Of a stretch of DNA of 64,000 nucleotides, positions 55,757 through 64,000 are shown in pieces. The position numbers and the translations under genes were made by a program. The stretch is from Metapseudomonas otitidis (lineage in GTDB: Bacteria; Pseudomonadota; Gammaproteobacteria; Pseudomonadales; Pseudomonadaceae). The notes under the pieces were generated by a model. It saw only the letters and a program-made list of their open reading frames with translations, searched no databases and was not told where the DNA came from. Positions within the stretch are counted from its first letter, which is position 1. Each line of letters begins with the position of its first letter. Location of the stretch: NCBI RefSeq assembly GCF_900111835.1, contig NZ_FOJP01000021.1:1-64000 (forward strand). Reading direction: 5' to 3'.

Positions 55757-56776
55757 TTGAACGCACCCCTGGATTTGCACCGTTTCACCCTGGAGCCCTT
55801 CGAAGCACGTCGATTCGCCAACCTCTGTGGCCAGTTCGACGAACACCTGCGGCTGATCGAACAGCGCATGGCCATCGAGATCCGCAACCGCGGCAACCAG
55901 TTCGAGCTGGTGGGCGACCCCCAGCGCACCCAGGCCACCGAGCACCTGCTGCGCCGCCTCTACCGTGAGACCGAAGCCACCGAGCTGTCCCCGGACATGG
56001 TCCACCTGTTCCTCCGGGAAACCGGCATGGACGAGCTGGCCAACCCCAAGATGGAAGCCAGTGTCGCCCTGCGCACCCGCAAGGGCATGATCCGTCCGCG
56101 CGGCATCAACCAGCAGCGCTATGTGAAGTCCATCCTCGACCACGACATCAACTTCGGCATCGGCCCGGCCGGCACCGGCAAGACCTACCTGGCCGTCGCC
56201 TGCGCCGTGGACGCCCTGGAGCGCGAGCAGGTGCGCCGCATCCTGCTGGTACGCCCGGCGGTGGAAGCCGGCGAGAAGCTGGGCTTCCTCCCCGGCGACC
56301 TGACCCAGAAGATCGACCCCTACCTGCGCCCGCTCTACGACGCCCTCTACGAGATGCTCGGCTTCGAGCAGGTGGCCAAGCTGATCGAAAAGCAGGTGAT
56401 CGAGGTCGCCCCGCTGGCCTACATGCGTGGGCGCACCCTTAACAACAGCTTCATCATTCTCGACGAGAGTCAGAACACCACCGTCGAGCAGATGAAGATG
56501 TTCCTGACCCGTATCGGCTTCGGCTCCACGGCCGTCATCACCGGCGACATCACCCAGGTCGACCTGCCCCGGGGCACCCGCTCCGGCCTGGCCCACGTGA
56601 TCGACGTGCTGCGTGACGTGCCCGGCATCGCCTTCACCCACTTCAAGTCCCACGACGTGGTCCGCCACCCACTGGTGCAGCGCATCGTCGAAGCCTACGA
56701 CCGCTACGACAACCGCGCCCAGGCCAAGCCGCGTCCTGCCGACAACGATCCGGGTGCGGTCAATCCCGATGCTTGA
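55757..56776 (+). CDS. ybeZ: PhoH-family ATPase, YbeZ
   Basis: 339 residues from a TTG at 55757; a stop-free ATG alternative is internal (MAIEI). Walker A is in [23 protein letters not shown] (about residue 137), [36 protein letters not shown] follows, and Walker B is [42 protein letters not shown]. PhoH proteins are P-loop ATPases thought to assist RNA metabolism; next to YbeY they are linked to rRNA maturation. Its end overlaps the ybeY start by 8 bp, so the two proteins are made together. Confidence 0.92.
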   Translation: MNAPLDLHRFTLEPFEARRFANLCGQFDEHLRLIEQRMAIEIRNRGNQFELVGDPQRTQATEHLLRRLYRETEATELSPDMVHLFLRETGMDELANPKMEASVALRTRKGMIRPRGINQQRYVKSILDHDINFGIGPAGTGKTYLAVACAVDALEREQVRRILLVRPAVEAGEKLGFLPGDLTQKIDPYLRPLYDALYEMLGFEQVAKLIEKQVIEVAPLAYMRGRTLNNSFIILDESQNTTVEQMKMFLTRIGFGSTAVITGDITQVDLPRGTRSGLAHVIDVLRDVPGIAFTHFKSHDVVRHPLVQRIVEAYDRYDNRAQAKPRPADNDPGAVNPDA

Positions 56777-57227
56777 ACTCGACCTGCAACTGGCCAGCGA
56801 GGCCAGTGACCTGCCCGGCGAAGCCGACTTCCGCCGCTGGTGCACCCTGGCCCTGCGCCAGCGCCAGGGCGACTCGGAGCTGACCATCCGCCTAGTGGAC
56901 GAGCCTGAGGGCCGCGAACTGAACCGCACCTGGCGGCACAAGGACTACGCCACCAACGTGCTGTCCTTCCCCGCCGACGTGCCCGAGGAGTTCCTCGACA
57001 TCCCGCTGCTGGGCGACCTGGTGATCTGCGCCCCGGTGGTGGCCCGCGAGGCCGCCGAGCAGGGCAAGGCCCTCGACGCCCACTGGGCGCACCTGGTGAT
57101 TCACGGCTGCCTGCACCTCCTGGGTTACGACCACATCGAGGACGAGGAAGCCGAAGAAATGGAAGCGCTGGAACGGGAACTGCTGGCCGAACTCGGCCAC
57201 CCCGACCCGTACCGCGACGACGAGTGA
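56769..57227 (+). CDS. ybeY: Endoribonuclease YbeY (16S rRNA maturation)
   Basis: 152 residues from the ATG at 56769. It is a zinc-dependent single-strand-specific RNase used in 16S 3-prime-end maturation and ribosome quality control. The metal motif [24 protein letters not shown] (about residues 115-125; HGxLHLxGYDH) is perfectly conserved. [20 protein letters not shown] is the conserved core region. It overlaps ybeZ and is followed 19 bp later by ybeX. Confidence 0.95.
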   Translation: MLELDLQLASEASDLPGEADFRRWCTLALRQRQGDSELTIRLVDEPEGRELNRTWRHKDYATNVLSFPADVPEEFLDIPLLGDLVICAPVVAREAAEQGKALDAHWAHLVIHGCLHLLGYDHIEDEEAEEMEALERELLAELGHPDPYRDDE

Positions 57228-57246
57228 GAACCCCGAGCAAGGACAT

Positions 57247-58086
57247 ATGAGCGAAGATCGATCGAGCAACGGGCACAGGTCCTGGCTGGAAAAGCTGACC
57301 CAGGCCTTTGCCCATGAGCCGAAAAGCCGCCAGGAGCTGCTGGAGCTGCTGCGCGAAGCCCACCAGAACAAACTGCTGGACAGCGAGGCGCTGTCCATCG
57401 TCGAGGGCGCCATCCAGGTGGCTGACCTGCAGGTGCGCGACATCATGGTGCCGCGCTCGCAGATGATCAGCATCAAGGCCACCCAGACACCCCGCGAGTT
57501 CCTCCCCGCCATCATCGACGCCGCGCACTCGCGCTACCCGGTGATCGGCGAAGGCCTGGACGACGTCATGGGCATCCTCCTGGCCAAGGACCTGCTGCCG
57601 CTGATCCTCCAGGACCCCGAGCGCCCCTTCAACATCAAGGAGCTGCTGCGCCCGGCCACCTTCGTGCCCGAGTCCAAGCGCCTCAACGTGCTGCTTCGCG
57701 AATTCCGCGCCAACCACAACCACATGGCCGTGGTCATCGACGAATACGGCGGCGTGGCGGGCCTGGTGACCATCGAGGACGTGCTGGAGCAGATCGTTGG
57801 CGACATCGAGGACGAGCACGACGTCGAGGAAGACAGCTACATCAAGCCGCTGCCCAGCGGCGACTTCATCGTCAAGGCGCTGACCCCGGTGGATGCCTTC
57901 AACAGCTTCTTCGAAACCGACTTCTCCGAAGACGAGTTCGACACCATCGGCGGTCTGGTCATGGGCGCCTTCGGGCACCTGCCCAAGCGCAACGAGACCA
58001 CCGAGATCGGCGGCTTCCGCTTCCGCGTGCTCAACGCCGACAGCCGCCGCCTGCACCTGCTGCGCCTCAGCCCGATCAACCGCTGA
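57247..58086 (+). CDS. ybeX: CBS-domain protein YbeX/CorC
   Basis: 279 residues. LLDSEALSIVEGAIQVADLQVRDIMVPRSQMISIKATQTPREFLPAIIDAAHSRYPVIGEGLDDVMGILLAKDLL is the first CBS repeat; FRANHNHMAVVIDEYGGVAGLVTIEDVLEQIVGDIEDEHD is the second, with a CorC-HlyC domain at the end (FETDFSEDEFDTIGGLVMGAFGHLPKRNETTEIGGFRFRVLNADSRRLHLLRL). CorC-type proteins are linked to Mg/Co efflux. There are no membrane helices, so it is the soluble YbeX type. It sits in the ybeZ-ybeY-ybeX-lnt order found across gamma-proteobacteria. Confidence 0.95.
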   Translation: MSEDRSSNGHRSWLEKLTQAFAHEPKSRQELLELLREAHQNKLLDSEALSIVEGAIQVADLQVRDIMVPRSQMISIKATQTPREFLPAIIDAAHSRYPVIGEGLDDVMGILLAKDLLPLILQDPERPFNIKELLRPATFVPESKRLNVLLREFRANHNHMAVVIDEYGGVAGLVTIEDVLEQIVGDIEDEHDVEEDSYIKPLPSGDFIVKALTPVDAFNSFFETDFSEDEFDTIGGLVMGAFGHLPKRNETTEIGGFRFRVLNADSRRLHLLRLSPINR

Positions 58087-58179
58087 CCGCCACCACGCCC
58101 GTCGCTTCCCGGCGCGGGCGTGGCCCGGCTAGACTGCGCGGCGTTCCGGGCCCTCCACTGCCCCGCCCAAGGATTGCGC

Positions 58180-59700
58180 ATGAACTGGATCACCCGCCCC
58201 GGCTGGCCGGGCAACCTGCTGGCCCTGGCTGCCGGCGCCCTCACCCCACTGGCCATGGCGCCCTTCGACTACTGGCCGCTGTCGCTGCTGTCACTCGCCC
58301 TGTTCTACCTCGGCCTGCGCGGGCTCGGCCCCAAGGCCGCCTTCGGCCGGGGCTGGTGCTACGGCTTCGGCCTGTTCATCGCCGGCACCAGCTGGATCTA
58401 CGTCAGCATCCATGACTACGGCGGCGCCTCGGCGCCGCTGGCGGCACTGCTCACCGGCGGCTTCAGCGCCGGCGTGGCCCTATTCTTCGCCATTCCCGCC
58501 GCGCTCTGGGCACGCTGGTTCCGCCGCAACGAGGCCCCGCTGGCCGACGCCCTGGCCTTCGCCGCGCTGTGGCTGGCCCAGGAGGCCTTCCGTGGCTGGT
58601 TCCTCACCGGTTTCCCCTGGCTCTACGCCGGCTACAGCCAGCTGGACGGCCCCCTGGCGGGCCTGGCCCCGCTCGGCGGTGTCTGGCTGGTGTCGTTCGC
58701 CCTCGCCCTGAGCGCTGCCCTGCTGGTCAACCTGGTGCGCCTGCGCCGGGCCCCGGCCTTCCTGGTGGCGGCCCTGGGCCTGCTGGCAGCCCCCTGGATC
58801 ACCGGGCTGGCCCTCAAGGACCACGCCTGGACCCGACCGCTGGGCGAGAAGCTCGACGTGGTCGCCCTGCAGGGCAACGTGGAGCAGAACCTGAAATGGG
58901 ACCCGGCACAGCTGGAAGCCCAGCTGGCGCTCTACCGCGACATGACCCTGGCGGCGCGCCGCACCGACCTGATCATCTGGCCGGAAACCGCCGTACCGGT
59001 ACTGAAGGAACACGCCGAGGGCTTCCTCTCCGTCATGGGCCGCGTCGCCCACGACCGCCAGGCCGCGCTGATCACCGGCGTACCGATCCGCCAGGCCAAC
59101 GAGCGGGGGGAGAAGCGCTACTACAACGGCATCACCGTGGTCGGCGACGGCCAGGGCACCTACCTCAAGCAGCAACTGGTGCCATTCGGCGAATACGTAC
59201 CGCTGCAGGATGTGCTGCGCGGGCTGATCGCCTTCTTCGACCTGCCCATGTCCGACTTCGCCCGCGGCCCCGCCGACCAGCAACCGCTGCTGGCCAAGGG
59301 CTACAGGATCGCGCCGTACATCTGCTACGAAGTGGTCTACCCCGAGTTCGCCGCCAGGCTTGCCGCCCAGAGCGACCTGCTGCTGACCGTGTCCAACGAC
59401 ACCTGGTTCGGCACCTCCATCGGGCCGCTGCAGCACCTGCAGATGGCGCAGATGCGGGCGCTGGAGGCCGGGCGCTGGATGATCCGCGCCACCAACAACG
59501 GCGTCACCGTGCTGATCGACCCCTTCGGCCGCATCGAAACCGCCATCCCGCAGTTCGAGAAGGCCTCGCTCTACGGCCAGGTGGAGCCCATGCAGGGCCT
59601 CACCCCGTACCTGAAATGGCGCTCCTGGCCGCTGGCCATTCTGTGTGGCCTGCTGTTCGGCTGGGCCCTGCTGGCCAGCCGCATCGCCAAGACCGTCTGA
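58180..59700 (+). CDS. lnt: Apolipoprotein N-acyltransferase
   Basis: 506 residues from the ATG at 58180 (MNWITRPGWPGNLLALAAGALTPLAMAPFDYWPLSLLSLALFYLGLRGLG). It adds the third acyl chain to lipoproteins at the periplasmic face of the inner membrane. Six or so N-terminal helices precede a nitrilase-like domain with the catalytic triad Glu in LIIWPETAVPVL, Lys in GTYLKQQLVPFGEYVPL, and Cys in IAPYICYEVVYPEF. A final helix follows (LAILCGLLFGWALLASRIA). An in-frame ATG 60 bp upstream gives an unlikely extension. Confidence 0.96.
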   Translation: MNWITRPGWPGNLLALAAGALTPLAMAPFDYWPLSLLSLALFYLGLRGLGPKAAFGRGWCYGFGLFIAGTSWIYVSIHDYGGASAPLAALLTGGFSAGVALFFAIPAALWARWFRRNEAPLADALAFAALWLAQEAFRGWFLTGFPWLYAGYSQLDGPLAGLAPLGGVWLVSFALALSAALLVNLVRLRRAPAFLVAALGLLAAPWITGLALKDHAWTRPLGEKLDVVALQGNVEQNLKWDPAQLEAQLALYRDMTLAARRTDLIIWPETAVPVLKEHAEGFLSVMGRVAHDRQAALITGVPIRQANERGEKRYYNGITVVGDGQGTYLKQQLVPFGEYVPLQDVLRGLIAFFDLPMSDFARGPADQQPLLAKGYRIAPYICYEVVYPEFAARLAAQSDLLLTVSNDTWFGTSIGPLQHLQMAQMRALEAGRWMIRATNNGVTVLIDPFGRIETAIPQFEKASLYGQVEPMQGLTPYLKWRSWPLAILCGLLFGWALLASRIAKTV

Positions 59701-59706
59701 CCCAGC

Positions 59707-60489
59707 TCACTCGCTGGCAACCGCTCCCGGGCGGTATGCCAGCGGGTAGGCCAACAGGCCCAGCGCCTCGTTGAGCAACATCCCGCTGTGCCACACCGCC
59801 ACCGTCTCCGGCAGCCAACCGCCAAACGGCCGTGAATTGGGCGAGGACAGGAACGACGACGGCGCCGTGACCACCTCCAGCCCCGCCTGCTCGAAGCACC
59901 AGCGTGCGCGCTGCATGTGGAAGCCCTGGGTCACCAGCACCACTCGCTCGACGCCCTCGGCCTTGAGGATGCGCGCCGACTCCACGGCGTTCTCCCAGGT
60001 GGTTCGGCTCGCCTCTTCCAGCCAGCGCACCGGCACGCCCAGATCACGCTCGAACGACTCGGCCATGATCGCCGCCTCGCTGGGCGGCTGGCCGTAGTGG
60101 AACCCGCCAGTGACCAACACCGGTAGCTGGGTGGCCTTGGCGATCCGCGCGGCGTAGCGCATGCGCTCCATGGCCAGCAGGCTGGGCTGGTCGCCGTCCC
60201 AGGCGGGGTCATCGCGAACCCGCCCGGCACCCAGCACGACGATGGCCTGGGCGCGTCCGGGCAGTTCGGCCCAGCGCGCTTCCTGCAAGGGCGGTTCGGT
60301 TTCCAGCCAGCCGGCCAGGGTTTCCACCGTCACCGGCAGGCTCATCGTCCACAGGCCACCGAACCCCATCAGGAAACAGGCGAGCGCCAGGCGGGGGCGA
60401 CGCGCACGCCACCACCAGGCCAGCAACAGCAGGACCAAAAGGATGCCCGGCGGCATCAGCAGTTGTTTGAACAGATAACGAATCGGCAT
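59707..60489 (-). CDS. YdcF/ElyC-family inner-membrane protein
   Basis: 260 residues from the ATG at 60489, with GGAGG 5 nt before it; a GTG at 60495 overlaps this ribosome-binding site and is less likely. Two N-terminal helices (LMPPGILLVLLLLAWWWRARRPRLALACFLMGFGGLWTMSLPV) lead to the DUF218 domain: AIVVLGAGRVRDD...RMRYAARIAKATQLPVLVTGG...EEASRTTWENAVESARILKAEGVERVVLVTQGFHMQRARWCFEQAGLEVVTAP. E. coli ElyC and SanA of this family affect envelope integrity. It is convergent with lnt, 6 bp from its stop. Confidence 0.88.
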   Translation of the reverse strand: MPIRYLFKQLLMPPGILLVLLLLAWWWRARRPRLALACFLMGFGGLWTMSLPVTVETLAGWLETEPPLQEARWAELPGRAQAIVVLGAGRVRDDPAWDGDQPSLLAMERMRYAARIAKATQLPVLVTGGFHYGQPPSEAAIMAESFERDLGVPVRWLEEASRTTWENAVESARILKAEGVERVVLVTQGFHMQRARWCFEQAGLEVVTAPSSFLSSPNSRPFGGWLPETVAVWHSGMLLNEALGLLAYPLAYRPGAVASE

Positions 60490-60513
60490 CGGCACCTCCA
60501 GGGTGCGCGAAGC

Positions 60514-60966
60514 CTATCGGGGATTGCCAGCGCGGAAAAGCTGGGACCCGCAGGTACCGCAGGCCTGGACGCCCTGGCCACGTTGCCAGTTGGCCGGCGC
60601 GCCACACAGGGCACAGAGCAGTTGCTGCCGACGCTTGAACAGCGGACGGGCCGCGCGGGCGGGCGGAGTGCTCTTGGGTGCGCTCTTGGGATTACGCACA
60701 GGCTTCGCCGCACGGGTGGGTTGCTGCTCGATGAGGGCGAGTTCCTCGGCTGCCGCGTGCCAGCCGCGCAACCAGTTGAGGTCCTTGTCGAGATAAGCCC
60801 GAATCAACGCCAGCTCGGCGGGGCTCAGCCCCTTGAGCTCCAGCTCGCTCGGGTGTTCGTTGCGCAGGCGCTCAGCCGTGTCCGCCTCGTCCAGCGCCAG
60901 GGCCAGACGATGCAGCAGCCGCTCATAGAGCCCACCCGCCGTTTCTGCTCGCCTCGTCTCCACCAT
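60514..60966 (-). CDS. Zinc-ribbon protein, DUF1451/YbeL-like
   Basis: 150 residues from the ATG at 60966; the frame remains open to 60999. The N-terminus (GGLYERLLHRLALALDEADTAERLRNEHPSELELKGLSPAELALIRAYLDKDLNWLRGWHAAAEELA) is helical; a basic Pro/Ala/Lys linker leads to a zinc ribbon, LLCALCGAPANWQRGQGVQACGTCGSQLFRAG, with two CxxC pairs. YbeL lies next to leuS in E. coli as well, supporting the call. Its role is unknown. Confidence 0.85.
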   Translation of the reverse strand: MVETRRAETAGGLYERLLHRLALALDEADTAERLRNEHPSELELKGLSPAELALIRAYLDKDLNWLRGWHAAAEELALIEQQPTRAAKPVRNPKSAPKSTPPARAARPLFKRRQQLLCALCGAPANWQRGQGVQACGTCGSQLFRAGNPR

Positions 60967-61125
60967 GCAGCACCTCGATACACACTGCAGCGCCCTCATG
61001 AAGCAGAAGCTTAGCGGTCACCAGGGCCCCCGCAGGGTGGCCGCGACAAACGGCGGCGGGGCGCGGCCCGCGCGCAATCAGGGTTTCCCTCTGCCAATGG
61101 CGCTCATGTATGCTACTGCGCTTGA

Positions 61126-63819
<2,694 letters not shown>

Positions 63820-63827
63820 CTTCACAC

Positions 63828-63850
63828 CGGGGCTGCCGCGCAGCCCCGGC
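63828..63850 (+). terminator. GC-rich stem-loop between leuS and lptE
   Basis: CCGGGGCTG and CAGCCCCGG form a perfect 9-bp stem around CCGCG, starting 8 bp after the leuS stop. No T-run follows, so it is not a full terminator; it may lower read-through into lptE or protect the leuS end. Confidence 0.4.
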
Positions 63851-63874
63851 GATTCGCCAAGGGGAAAACCAACG

Positions 63875-64000
63875 ATGAAGAAACGGAATCTGCTGGTCCT
63901 GGGCCTGACGCTGACACTCGGCGCCTGCGGCTTCCAGCTGCGCGGCACCGGCGACACCCAGTTCGCCCTCAAGGAAGTGGACGTCACCGCCCGCAACTCC
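63875..64000 (+). CDS. lptE: LPS-assembly lipoprotein LptE, N-terminal part (cut by the window edge)
   Basis: 42 codons are visible: [42 protein letters not shown]. The signal peptide ends in LGAC, so Cys18 is the lipidated residue, and CGFQLRG is the hallmark start of mature LptE (formerly RlpB), which with LptD makes the outer-membrane LPS translocon. The gene starts 55 bp after leuS; AAGGGGAAAA precedes the ATG. The rest is outside the window. Confidence 0.93.
   Translation, partial: MKKRNLLVLGLTLTLGACGFQLRGTGDTQFALKEVDVTARNS

Overview
The window is high-GC chromosomal DNA from a gamma-proteobacterium of the genus Pseudomonas. The protein families (LadS, PhoH-YbeY-YbeX-Lnt, ThiD-ThiE-HemL, RhlE, HrpB, DUF1820, DUF2788) point to this, as does the gene order from the acyl-CoA dehydrogenase through leuS and lptE, which to my recollection matches the P. 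aeruginosa PA3972-PA3988 region. No rRNA or tRNA gene was seen.

Region 1 (1-32750) is mostly ordinary housekeeping and accessory metabolism. It opens with the tail of an IS110-type transposase beside REP-like palindromes. An isoleucine operon follows: a SnoaL-like gene coupled to ilvA, preceded by what reads as a complete ribosome-dependent attenuator with an Ile-rich leader peptide. Then come small exported proteins, PhzF-like, zinc peptidase, HAD, TesB, histone-deacetylase-like, BaiN-like flavoprotein, a CheY-CheC plus PAS signalling pair, RhlE helicase, an EamA exporter with a divergent Lrp-type regulator, HrpB helicase, DinB, a CDF metal exporter, a second Lrp-type regulator, a globin, RluE, an MBL-fold lipoprotein and AMP nucleosidase.

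Region 2 (32874-45330) is a complete type I-E CRISPR-Cas locus. The genes cas3-cse1-cse2-cas7e-cas5e-cas6e-cas1-cas2 form one minus-strand operon with mostly overlapping genes. It is followed by its leader and a 20-repeat array (33610-34800). A second 6-repeat array (44912-45245), in the same orientation, lies on the far side of the operon beyond an MFS transporter gene. Both arrays end in degenerate repeats at low coordinates. Their leaders share two elements at identical distances from the first repeat, one of them IHF-site-like. The cse2 gene has a clearly lower GC content than the cas genes around it.

Region 3 (45329-64000) is core genome: an acyl-CoA dehydrogenase and its TetR regulator with a perfect 15-bp inverted-repeat operator, the hybrid sensor kinase LadS, thiamine and haem synthesis (thiD, thiE, hemL), a Sel1-like protein, DUF1820, then miaB-ybeZ-ybeY-ybeX-lnt (tRNA modification, rRNA maturation, lipoprotein acylation), a YdcF protein, a zinc-ribbon protein, leuS and the beginning of lptE, cut by the window edge.

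The points most worth following up are the ilvA attenuator, the shared CRISPR leader architecture with a possible recombination patch in cse2, a DnaA-box-like cluster in the 570-bp gap before rhlE, and an orphan minus-strand terminator near 26770 that suggests a small RNA.
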